64,000 nt of DNA, from contig JAFGKD010000016.1 of the NCBI GenBank assembly GCA_016928775.1, positions 33,152-97,151 of the forward strand. Reading direction: 5' to 3'. The position numbers and the translations under genes are program-made. The notes beneath the pieces are model-generated. The model worked only from the letters and a program-made list of their open reading frames with translations, was not told where the DNA came from and did not search any database. Position 1 is the stretch's first letter; each line of letters begins with the position of its first letter. This stretch comes from Candidatus Zhuqueibacterota bacterium. GTDB lineage: Bacteria; Zhuqueibacterota; Zhuqueibacteria; Residuimicrobiales; Krinioviventaceae. Of this stretch, positions 37,022 through 45,144 are shown in pieces.

Positions 37022-38083
37022 TTATGTTACGATTGTCCCGCCTCCGAGACATTCGGTTTCCCGATAAATGACGCCAAATTGTCCGGCAGCCACGCCGTGC
37101 ACCGGCTCCCGGGCGAGAATCGTGATAGTGCCGTTTTGGATGAGGAGCTGTCCCGACAAAAGCTCCGGGGTATGGCGAATTTTAAAGTGTATGTCAAAAG
37201 AGCCGGATATAAAATCTTCTGGACGATTGATCCAGTTGAACTGCGCCAGCGGAATTCTTTGCTGATAAACAGCTTCCGGGTCGTATCCTTTGGCAACATA
37301 GACTGTATTTGTTTTCTGATCTTTTTCAATCACAAACCACGGACCATTGCCCAGGCCAAGTCCCTGCCGTTGACCAATAGTGTGAAACCAAATACCCTTG
37401 TGTTCGCCAATAATAGCACCGCTTTCCTTGTCGATGATCAACCCCGGCTTTTCGCCGAGATATTTGCGAATGAAATCACGATAATTGATCCGGCCGAGAA
37501 AGCAGATGCCCTGAGAATCCTTGCGTTTGGCATTGGGAAAGTTTTGCCGTCGAGCCATTTCACGGATTTCCGGTTTTGTATAGTCACCGAGAGGAAAAAG
37601 GGCGTGCGAGATCTGCTCGCAGGTCATTTGACTTAGAAAATAGGTTTGATCTTTGAAACGATCCTTGCCGAGATAAAGATGCGTGCGTTCCCGGACATCG
37701 TTTTTGAGCTTGGCCCAATGGCCGGTGGCAATTTTATCAAACTCGTGGCCGAATTTTTCCTGAAACGCGCCAAACTTGACCAAGCGGTTGCACATCATAT
37801 CGGGATTGGGCGTTGCACCGCTTTTAACGGTTTCTATCGTATAATCGACAACGCGATTCCAGTACTCTTTTTGCATGGACACCACCTCAACCGGGATGTT
37901 GAGCTGTTGACCGATTTGAAAGACATAGTCGAGATCTTCTTGCCACGGGCATTCACCCCAGGTGGTGTCGTCTTCCATCCAGACTTTGAGATAAAAGGCG
38001 GTCAGATCATGCCCTTGCTCTTTTAGTAAAAACTGGGCGACGGTGCTGTCCACACCGCCGGATGCGAGTACAGCGATTTTCAT
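37022..38083 (-). CDS. mnmA: tRNA-specific 2-thiouridylase MnmA
   Basis: A 353-residue tRNA thiolase acting on U34 of Lys, Glu and Gln tRNAs. The ATG at 38083 was preferred over the upstream TTG because it directly precedes the PP-loop MKIAVLASGGVDST (SGGVDS at residues 8-13). The catalytic cysteines are Cys98 in NPDMMCNRLVKFG and Cys194 in GICFLG. The rest (TGHWAK, DQTYFLSQM, KDSQGICFLG, FHTIGQRQGLGLG) is typical, and the length is normal. The NPDMMCN form differs slightly from the more common NPCxxCN, losing one of its two cysteines. It lies alone between two sugar-enzyme genes and is probably constitutive. Confidence 0.95.
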   Translation of the reverse strand: MKIAVLASGGVDSTVAQFLLKEQGHDLTAFYLKVWMEDDTTWGECPWQEDLDYVFQIGQQLNIPVEVVSMQKEYWNRVVDYTIETVKSGATPNPDMMCNRLVKFGAFQEKFGHEFDKIATGHWAKLKNDVRERTHLYLGKDRFKDQTYFLSQMTCEQISHALFPLGDYTKPEIREMARRQNFPNAKRKDSQGICFLGRINYRDFIRKYLGEKPGLIIDKESGAIIGEHKGIWFHTIGQRQGLGLGNGPWFVIEKDQKTNTVYVAKGYDPEAVYQQRIPLAQFNWINRPEDFISGSFDIHFKIRHTPELLSGQLLIQNGTITILAREPVHGVAAGQFGVIYRETECLGGGTIVT

Positions 38084-38154
38084 CGAATAACCTGCCAAAA
38101 CTCTGTCATAAAAATGAATTGCACTTTTTTCTCATTCAATAGGGTCATATGAGA

Positions 38155-40797
38155 TTAGCGGATCATTAGCATCTTTTTACTGATTTTATGCTGTCCGCAT
38201 ATAACTTCACAATAATAAAGGCCTGATGCCACCGGCACGCCACGCTCATTTGTCCCGTTCCAGTTCAATTGATACTCTGTTTTGTCTGTCTGGCCATCAA
38301 ACAGGGTGCACACGTGATTTCCAAATGTGTCGTACACTTTGACGGACATATGCTGTGCTGCCGGAATACGTATTTTTATACTGGTTTGGCTGTTAAATGG
38401 ATTCGGGTAATTTTCTGCAAAAATAAAGCCGGCAGGATTCACATCAGAATCTACAACCAGGGGCGCTCGTAAAGCAGTCATCCGGTGTCTACCGGGTGAC
38501 ACTTTAAATTTGTAATAGCGGTCGTCCTCACCAAACCAGTCCGTGCTGGCCTCGCCTCCGATGTAGAATCCTCTTCGCCAAATAATTGTATTATTTGCTT
38601 CTATGGCATTCACCCCATCGTCCGCAAATGCATTTTTTGGAATACCGACGATGGCCGTTGTCGCGTGCGGGGACGTCAGGTGAATATTAAAGTGCGAGTC
38701 ATCCCGATCAATCGAGACATGAATTTCTCCTTTTATACTCGGGACAACAACTTTGACCTGTGTGAGCGGACCCAGTTGTGGTAATACCTGGTATACGCTA
38801 TAGCCAGGGATTACCGGGTAAACACCGGCAACGTATCGGCATAATGAGGCAAGCGGTGCACCGGACCAGGCGTGATTGGTAGTGCCGTGCGGCCAAAAAG
38901 CTTCCCACAATGTCGTACAGGTTGTATCATTCACCATCATGGCGTACTTTTCTCTCATTCTGGCTAAAGCCTCGTAGGTCTTTCCCATCTGAAACAGGGC
39001 TTCGAGCACATAACCTTCCATATAGGGACGCGCATTTTTTATCCTTTTGAGCACGGAAATGAGAGCCGGATATTTGTCTGTTCCCGCCAATCCTGACAGA
39101 ACAACAAGCCCGTTGGCGCGATCGTCAATAAAATAGCTCGAGCGGTAGGCATCGCCGCGCCAGAAATTTTGATCAAAATTATTGGCAATAGTATCCAGTC
39201 GTGTTTGAAAGCCGGCGATATCGCCGGGATTGCCGGTCAGTTCTGCCATTCTTTTTGCGGATTTTAGCGCCATATAATACCAGGTGTTTTCTATCAATAT
39301 GTGATCAACATTTACTCCCTGGCCATTCCAGGTCGCTCGCGGAGTGATCAAGCCGTCTTCGTTTATACTCCACACATACAGATAATCTTTTATGGCGTTG
39401 TAGGATTGCACTATCGGCGTGAGATCGCCGGTGTGCATATAATAGGTCATCATGATGCCAATGTCGCTGATGGCATTCAGGGATTGTGACGCAAACTCGG
39501 TCAAATCAGCGCCAGGCGCCAGCCCTTTCAGCAAATGCCCGTCGCGCCAGTTGATGAATTCGCTCACCGCCTTGAGTGTGAGCTTGTCGGTTTTTCTATC
39601 CAGGGCATAAAAAGTTTGCGGGATCTGAGTGGCCACGTCGCCGATCCACTGGCCTCTTTCACGATCCGGACAATCCATATAATTATCCCGCATGCACACG
39701 GTCAAGGTTCTGACCGCTTTTTGCGCCAGGGTATTATAAAAATCATCATCACAGGCAAACGAGCCGGCAAACTCGGTATCATATCCCGTCTCCCGGTATT
39801 TGAGCTCCAGTATCCGAACGCCTGCCGGGATGTCGTACAGCACTTTTTCGCCATTCTGCCAGGCTAACGACTCGTACTCTTGCACGCCCTCTCTGGTGAT
39901 ATATTCAGTGCGCTGGCCATAATAGCCGCCGGTATCATAATGATCGGTCTCAATTTTGATCAAGAGTCCCGCAGGAGCATCGATCTTGAAATAGGGTGTC
40001 ACCTGGGCATTATAGGGCAATTTCGCGTAAATGCGCCGGCCATCACTGAAATCGGGCAATGCAGCAGCGTTGACATAGTCCTGCAGGCCAGAATTCTTCC
40101 ATTGTGGAATTGGTCGTTCCCACAGCTCATTCCACGGGGCGCAGGGGGGCACGCCCTTTTCTACGGCATTAAACCATAATGAATCGTTATAATCATTCAG
40201 ATTCCACCCCGGCATGTCGTTGCGAGCGTCAAATCCGATATTCCAGCCGCCGTAGAGATAATATCTGTTTCCGTCATTCAGCTGAAACGGCACGAATCCG
40301 TAAGCGGGATGCACTTTGATTTTCCAACTGCTGTCACTGATCAGCATGGAAGAGCCCAGTTCAGCCTGAAACAGCAAACCGCCCTGTCCACTGTCGACGT
40401 TGTTTCGGCCTTCATTTCCCCAATACCAAAGCAATATAGCGATAGTGTTCTCTCCGTCCACAAGATAAGGTTGAATATCAACCCTGTCAAAATAACCGGT
40501 CGTCGGCGTGGGACCACGATTCAAGCCGCCTTCGAAAACAACAAGTTCGTTATTGATAGTCATCCAGTACTTGGAGTCAACTGCGATAGTGGCGATAGCG
40601 TTTGTTGGGATAGATTCCAGGTTAAAGTTTTTTCGGAAGCACATCCAGGTATTTTCAGGCCCGTCTGCTGCCTGCCAGATCCAGTTTGCGGTCCACTGGA
40701 GGGTATTGTCCAATGCACGTGACGATGTTGTTGATAGCATAACGAAAAGTGAAAATAGTACGGCAACAAAACCAGCCTTTTTTAAAACAATTGACAT
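38155..40797 (-). CDS. GH78 alpha-L-rhamnosidase-like protein with T9SS signal
   Basis: An 880-residue secreted enzyme with ATG at 40797 and an N-terminal hydrophobic signal (GFVAVLFSLFVMLSTTSSRA). An N-terminal jelly roll (WTANWIWQAADGPENTWMCF) is followed by the (alpha/alpha)6 barrel of GH78 with the conserved MDCPDRERGQWIGD, in which the Asp and Glu positions form the active site, and TTLWEAFWPHGTTNHAWSGAP, which carries the second catalytic region. A C-terminal beta domain and a T9SS sorting domain (FAENYPNPFNSQTSI) complete it. GH78 enzymes release rhamnose from pectin RG-I, glycosides or ulvan-like polymers. Together with GH43 and GH2 it points to pectin-type or algal side-chain breakdown. 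Confidence 0.92.
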   Translation of the reverse strand: MSIVLKKAGFVAVLFSLFVMLSTTSSRALDNTLQWTANWIWQAADGPENTWMCFRKNFNLESIPTNAIATIAVDSKYWMTINNELVVFEGGLNRGPTPTTGYFDRVDIQPYLVDGENTIAILLWYWGNEGRNNVDSGQGGLLFQAELGSSMLISDSSWKIKVHPAYGFVPFQLNDGNRYYLYGGWNIGFDARNDMPGWNLNDYNDSLWFNAVEKGVPPCAPWNELWERPIPQWKNSGLQDYVNAAALPDFSDGRRIYAKLPYNAQVTPYFKIDAPAGLLIKIETDHYDTGGYYGQRTEYITREGVQEYESLAWQNGEKVLYDIPAGVRILELKYRETGYDTEFAGSFACDDDFYNTLAQKAVRTLTVCMRDNYMDCPDRERGQWIGDVATQIPQTFYALDRKTDKLTLKAVSEFINWRDGHLLKGLAPGADLTEFASQSLNAISDIGIMMTYYMHTGDLTPIVQSYNAIKDYLYVWSINEDGLITPRATWNGQGVNVDHILIENTWYYMALKSAKRMAELTGNPGDIAGFQTRLDTIANNFDQNFWRGDAYRSSYFIDDRANGLVVLSGLAGTDKYPALISVLKRIKNARPYMEGYVLEALFQMGKTYEALARMREKYAMMVNDTTCTTLWEAFWPHGTTNHAWSGAPLASLCRYVAGVYPVIPGYSVYQVLPQLGPLTQVKVVVPSIKGEIHVSIDRDDSHFNIHLTSPHATTAIVGIPKNAFADDGVNAIEANNTIIWRRGFYIGGEASTDWFGEDDRYYKFKVSPGRHRMTALRAPLVVDSDVNPAGFIFAENYPNPFNSQTSIKIRIPAAQHMSVKVYDTFGNHVCTLFDGQTDKTEYQLNWNGTNERGVPVASGLYYCEVICGQHKISKKMLMIR

Positions 40798-40982
40798 TCA
40801 GTGCCTTTCCTGCAGTGAAAGTTTTAAGTGTGAAATGTTAATGTCGCTTTAACAAGTTACGTGATATGAGTCTTGAATGCAAGTCCAAGTTGTTATGTCA
40901 CTGTTGAGTATTGACAGAGGAGTTTGCAGAATTTTACAAACGGAGCAGTCTTGCGCCGAAAACAAGATTCGAGAAAATCGAA

Positions 40983-41007
40983 GGGAGGACTATTTAGTGG
41001 TCCTCCC
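40983..41007 (-). terminator. Hairpin downstream of the CBM9-like gene
   Basis: GGGAGGAC (40983-40990) and GTCCTCCC (41000-41007) form a perfect eight-pair stem with a nine-base loop, about 80 bases beyond the end of the minus-strand gene at 41089. The tract after it on the minus strand is only moderately T-rich, so it may be a terminator or an RNA-stabilising hairpin. Confidence 0.45.
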
Positions 41008-41088
41008 ATCTTGTCAACTTTTTGTTTTACCTCTAATACCTTGTATCTCCAAGGCGTTAGCGTTATGCTTCCCAGGGGTCATGTAGCC

Positions 41089-42054
41089 TTATTGCAGCAG
41101 CACCATTTTTTGCATTTTTCTTTGTGCCTCTGATGCGAGCTGATAATAGTAAATACCACTCGGCAAATTCGTCGCATCAAATGATGCGAGATATGTGCCC
41201 GCATCCTTGACCTCATTGACAAGGGTTGCCACATTGTGACCCAAAATATCGTACACGGTGAGTTCCACTTTTGCTCTATGTTCAATGCTGTACGGAATGT
41301 GGGTGACCGGATTAAACGGATTTGGATAATTTGCCCCCAGCGTAAAGGCTGCTGGTTTGGCGATTTTTCCTTTCACACTCACCATGTCATCGACCATAAT
41401 TGCACTGCCCCATGAGGAAGGTACATTCCATGCGCCATCATCCTGAAACCAGATTTGATTTTCGCGTACAGCGGTCTCGTCCGCGTCGTTCAGGGCGATA
41501 TCAAAACCAATCACTGTCGTAAACATAAAATCATCCTTTGGTAGCGCTACCTCCATATCCCAACCGTCCGGCGTATCGGTTACACCATAAACGATATTCT
41601 CTCTCGGGTAAGGATTTGTCGGGCCAATGCCGGCCCATTCTTCAACGGCTTCCGCACCGAGAGGACAGGTGATTTGATAGTCATCGATATTATCCCATGT
41701 ATCGTATTTGGAATCGTCGCCATCCACATACATCTCAACCGCATCCGTATTCCAGGTGTTCATTTGGAAATCGAGCCAGTCATCAGTAATTTTAAAATAC
41801 ATGTACAGATATTGATCATCATGTAACACACCGAATAAAGCGTAATAGTCGTCTATGGTTGAAGAATCGCTGAGTTCAGAGGTGAGTACATGTGACCAAG
41901 CCTCCTCTGACCATGAAGCGTCAAGTGTGATGATGCCATTTTCCACTCTGGGTATCACGAGCAAGCCATCTTCATCAATATCATTACTCATCAGAACATT
42001 GGCTGATATGAAGAGCATACAGCTCACGAATAGAATCAAGTAAAATCGTTGCAT
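41089..42054 (-). CDS. Secreted CBM9-like protein with T9SS signal
   Basis: A 321-residue protein, ATG at 42054, with signal peptide RFYLILFVSCMLFISANVL. The central domain (about 33-225: ITLDASWSEEAW, DDQYLYMYFKITDD, DAVEMYVDGD, GWDMEVALP, IGFDIALNDAD) is a family-9-type carbohydrate-binding fold found in xylanases and in stand-alone surface proteins. The T9SS sorting domain (LGANYPNPFNPVTHI) covers the last 80 residues. With no catalytic module it is probably a surface glycan-binding protein. A paralogue of the same layout lies at 54446-55474. It is the gene next to the GH78 rhamnosidase, on the same strand 291 bases upstream. Confidence 0.88.
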   Translation of the reverse strand: MQRFYLILFVSCMLFISANVLMSNDIDEDGLLVIPRVENGIITLDASWSEEAWSHVLTSELSDSSTIDDYYALFGVLHDDQYLYMYFKITDDWLDFQMNTWNTDAVEMYVDGDDSKYDTWDNIDDYQITCPLGAEAVEEWAGIGPTNPYPRENIVYGVTDTPDGWDMEVALPKDDFMFTTVIGFDIALNDADETAVRENQIWFQDDGAWNVPSSWGSAIMVDDMVSVKGKIAKPAAFTLGANYPNPFNPVTHIPYSIEHRAKVELTVYDILGHNVATLVNEVKDAGTYLASFDATNLPSGIYYYQLASEAQRKMQKMVLLQ

Positions 42055-42574
42055 TATTCACCTCCCAAATAAGAGTCTTATCATAGAAAATAAACAGCGC
42101 TGGATTTTCCTCTCTCCAAATGTTCTCAGAGAGAGGAATAAAGGAGAAATTTTAAAAAGCCGCCGCGTTGTAGCAATGTTTTAGCCATTTTTTGTCACCT
42201 TTTGTTTGTGGTTGGCGCAGAGAAATATGTAATCAACCGCAAGATGGCGAACAACATGGGACCATTGAACGGCTCTGTGACATGTCCCCGAGAATCTATT
42301 TCTTTAACAAATATAATAACAAATTGTGAAACTTCAAGATGATTCTTGCACCTTGAAGAAAAATCTATATCATGTGTGCATTTTGCCATTTTTTCTTGCA
42401 CCGCAATAAGAGTTAATATTTTGCGTAAAATGATGTATTTGTATGTTAAATAGTTTGTTTGCCGTGAGAAATTAGCTAAAAATTTTTGTTGCATATAAAA
42501 TATTTAATTTGATAATTTTATTCAATCCAATAATGCTCAGCACGATAAAATTTATGTCGCAAAATTGAGGACCT
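42055..42574. other. 520-base non-coding spacer with a stem-loop
   Basis: The spacer separates two divergent genes. It contains the hairpin at 42107-42136 near the CBM9-like gene and a long AT-rich run (42300-42574) upstream of the sigma-54 activator. No sigma-54 -24/-12 pair was found. A 99-codon minus-strand frame at 42195-42494 has no recognisable protein character. Confidence 0.5.
42107..42136. other. Perfect 9-bp stem-loop upstream of the CBM9-like gene
   Basis: TTCCTCTCT (42107-42115) pairs perfectly with AGAGAGGAA (42128-42136) around a 12-base loop, about 50 bases ahead of the minus-strand start at 42054. It could be a leader hairpin affecting translation, or an operator; no T-run suggests termination. 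Confidence 0.4.
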
Positions 42575-43930
42575 ATGAACACATCACCGTCGGTCATTGC
42601 CATCGTTGATTCGGAAAAACTCAGACGTCAAATTCATCGAATCACGAAACGAATAGACTGTGAGCTTTTTCATGATTCTTCGTTGAATGCATTACTTGAA
42701 CGTCTCGATATCGAGATGTTTGATATCATCATTATGACCAGCACCATTGCTCGCGAGCATGATTCCAGGGAGATGGAAAAGTTATTCAATCGCCTGGCAG
42801 TCAAAGCACCGCGCAGTCAATTTATATGCCTGACCGAACCGGAGGATATTGAACTTGTCGGCTTGACTTTTCATTTGGAATCCGTGCATTTTGTCAAGTT
42901 GCCCGTGTCCGATGAGGAAATGCGCATTTTGCTGGAGAATGCTTATAATCGAATTGAAGAAATAGCGCCGGAGATAGCTCGTTCCGGCGATGATCGGATG
43001 GGACAAATTGTTGGGGCTTCGTATCCCATGCACACGGTTTATCAGCAAATTCGGCGTGCAGCCAGCACCGATATATCCGTGATGCTCATGGGGGAGACCG
43101 GGACAGGCAAAGACCTCCTGGCCCAGGCAATTCATCGTTTGAGTGCCCGCAACAAGGGCCCATATATACCGGTCAACCTGGGAGCTCTGCCAGGCGAACT
43201 GATCGCAAGTGAATTGTTTGGCCACGAAAAAGGTGCGTTCACCGGGGCTTCGAGACAACATCGCGGAAAATTTGAGCAGGCCAGGAGAGGAACGTTATTT
43301 CTGGATGAGATTGAATCGATTGATAATAAAACACAGGTGAGCCTGCTACGAATTTTGGAAGAAAAGAGATTTACCCGAATCGGTGGCGACCAGGCCATCC
43401 GTTCGAATGCGCGCCTCATCGTCGCAACAAATGATGATTTGGAAGCACTGGTTCATCGTGGTGTTTTTCGCAAAGATTTGTATTACCGGCTGGATGTCTT
43501 TCGTATCTCATTGCCGCCTTTGCGCAAGCGATATGGTGATATCCCGCTTTTGGTCTCGGAGTTTGTCGCGAAATTTTCCAACGAACTTGGCGTGAAAATC
43601 AACAGTATCTCACCCGAGGTTTTCCAGAGCTTTGAAGCTTATGACTGGCCAGGCAATATTCGGGAACTAAAAAACGTCATTCACCGTGCTGTGCTCTTGT
43701 GTGATGCCGGGATTATAACACATGATCATTTGCCGCCGCGATTCGCCAAGACAATCCACAAAAAGCCGGCGATAGAATTTGAAATTGGCACAACGCTTGA
43801 AGAGGTCGAGCGGCGTATGATCCTGCGAGCGCTGGAAGTAGCGGGAAATAATAGAAAAGCTGCCGCAGAGTTGTTGGGCATAAGTCGACGGGCAATTTAT
43901 AATAAATTAAAAAAACATTCGATTGAATAA
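42575..43930 (+). CDS. Sigma-54-dependent transcriptional activator with degenerate receiver domain
   Basis: A 451-residue NtrC-type activator. The central AAA+ domain is complete, with Walker A GETGTGKD, the sigma-54 contact loop GAFTGA, Walker B TLFLDEIE and the arginine-finger region. The Fis-type helix-turn-helix is at the C-terminus (NRKAAAELLGISRRAIYNKL). The N-terminal 120 residues have the layout of a receiver but lack the phosphoacceptor Asp: the position after FDIIIM is Thr55. Lys is retained in FVKLP. It is therefore probably not controlled by phosphorylation but by a protein partner, a ligand or its own level. Its end faces the trehalose gene with a five-base gap. Target genes are unknown. 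Confidence 0.93.
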   Translation: MNTSPSVIAIVDSEKLRRQIHRITKRIDCELFHDSSLNALLERLDIEMFDIIIMTSTIAREHDSREMEKLFNRLAVKAPRSQFICLTEPEDIELVGLTFHLESVHFVKLPVSDEEMRILLENAYNRIEEIAPEIARSGDDRMGQIVGASYPMHTVYQQIRRAASTDISVMLMGETGTGKDLLAQAIHRLSARNKGPYIPVNLGALPGELIASELFGHEKGAFTGASRQHRGKFEQARRGTLFLDEIESIDNKTQVSLLRILEEKRFTRIGGDQAIRSNARLIVATNDDLEALVHRGVFRKDLYYRLDVFRISLPPLRKRYGDIPLLVSEFVAKFSNELGVKINSISPEVFQSFEAYDWPGNIRELKNVIHRAVLLCDAGIITHDHLPPRFAKTIHKKPAIEFEIGTTLEEVERRMILRALEVAGNNRKAAAELLGISRRAIYNKLKKHSIE

Positions 43931-43935
43931 TCCTG

Positions 43936-45144
43936 TCAATGAACCATTTTCGCTGCTAAATCAAAATAGTCCTCTATTAACCGGGTCACAAGAAAATGTT
44001 CCCGCACATACTCCCGTCCAACCTTTCCCATTTTTTCGTAAGGCTCGGGATTTTTAATTATTTCGATTATGCGGTCCGCTATATAATCATAGTCTTTGGG
44101 ATCGGCCAACAGGCCGGTTTCATTATCCTTGATCTGCAGAGGAATACCACCGACATTTGAGGCAATGACAGGTTTACCTTTCCACAGTGCTTCAGTGATC
44201 GTCAAGCCAAATCCCTCGCGCAATGATTTTTGTAAAATGACCGCTGCGACTCGTTGCAAGATGTTCACTAAAATATTATTTTCGTGCGTGATAAGCAGAA
44301 CATCTCCGCTGCTAATTGCATTATTCGCTCTTTTTTTCACCTGTTCGTAAATGATGATCCCCTCTGGATCGTCGCCCGCCATACCGCCGCAGTAGACCAG
44401 CCGACAATCAATTTTCTTTTTCACTTTTTTGAATACTTCTATGACGCCAATTGGATCTTTCCATTTGTCAAATCGCGAGATTTGCACGATAAGTGGTTTG
44501 TCCGTTGGAATTTTGAATTTCTTGAGGTATTTATGCACATCAACGTCTTTGAGATGCTTATTTTTAGCTGTCAAAGGATCAATGACCGGTTGAAAAAGGA
44601 CTTGATCAATCGGTATATCCGCTCTCACATAGTCTTTGCTGGATAGAATAATCTTATCATACTGGAGGATATAATTTTTCAGGAAATCCCACAATTCATT
44701 ATTTGGACGTGACAAATCAATGTGGCAGCGCCATACCCAGGGCTGTTGTTTACAATAGTATTGGATCAGCGGCAACGGTTGTGGATCATGTACAATAACG
44801 CAATCCTGGTCAATGTAGGCATATTGCGAAAACGATTCATTTGCCTGCAGGTATAATTCCTTTTTAATGCGCGACAAGTTTATATTGTCGCCTTGCAAGG
44901 CGTTGTGAAATTTTTTTGTGATATTGAACAAGTCCGGAGTGCCGCGGATGATCCGCCAATCTGCTTGTACACCAACATCATTCATCAGCGGCACAAGACT
45001 ACCAAGAATCTCCGCTACGCCACCTCCGGCATATGTAGAATTGATATTGATAATACGTTTTTTTCGTAAAGCTCCAGCCTTTTGATAAATGTCTGAGATG
45101 ACCTTATCGCCGACAATCGTCCTGTAATCAATAATCTTTTTCAT
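43936..45144 (-). CDS. treT: Trehalose synthase-type glycosyltransferase (TreT, GT4)
   Basis: A 402-residue GT4 enzyme, ATG at 45144 with GGATGATG ahead. Diagnostic segments are NINSTYAGGGVAEILGSLVP (donor loop), CVIVHDPQPLPLI, WRCHIDLSRPN, QISRFDKWKDPIGVI and the EX7E-type region SLREGFGLTITEALWKGKP. These are characteristic of TreT, which joins NDP-glucose and glucose into trehalose in one reversible step. It starts 17 bases inside the end of the OtsA-OtsB fusion gene, so the two are cotranscribed and translationally coupled. Having both routes in one operon suggests flexible control of trehalose during osmotic or desiccation stress, or use of TreT in trehalose breakdown. Confidence 0.9.
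   Translation of the reverse strand: MKKIIDYRTIVGDKVISDIYQKAGALRKKRIININSTYAGGGVAEILGSLVPLMNDVGVQADWRIIRGTPDLFNITKKFHNALQGDNINLSRIKKELYLQANESFSQYAYIDQDCVIVHDPQPLPLIQYYCKQQPWVWRCHIDLSRPNNELWDFLKNYILQYDKIILSSKDYVRADIPIDQVLFQPVIDPLTAKNKHLKDVDVHKYLKKFKIPTDKPLIVQISRFDKWKDPIGVIEVFKKVKKKIDCRLVYCGGMAGDDPEGIIIYEQVKKRANNAISSGDVLLITHENNILVNILQRVAAVILQKSLREGFGLTITEALWKGKPVIASNVGGIPLQIKDNETGLLADPKDYDYIADRIIEIIKNPEPYEKMGKVGREYVREHFLVTRLIEDYFDLAAKMVH

Noticed and set aside
42195..42494. 99-codon minus-strand frame in the spacer before the sigma-54 activator
   Set aside because: No ribosome site, no recognisable motif, and AT-rich non-coding look.
42300..42574. Sigma-54 -24/-12 promoter ahead of the activator gene
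   Set aside because: A TTGC element is present, but the GG of the -24 box is missing at the required spacing.
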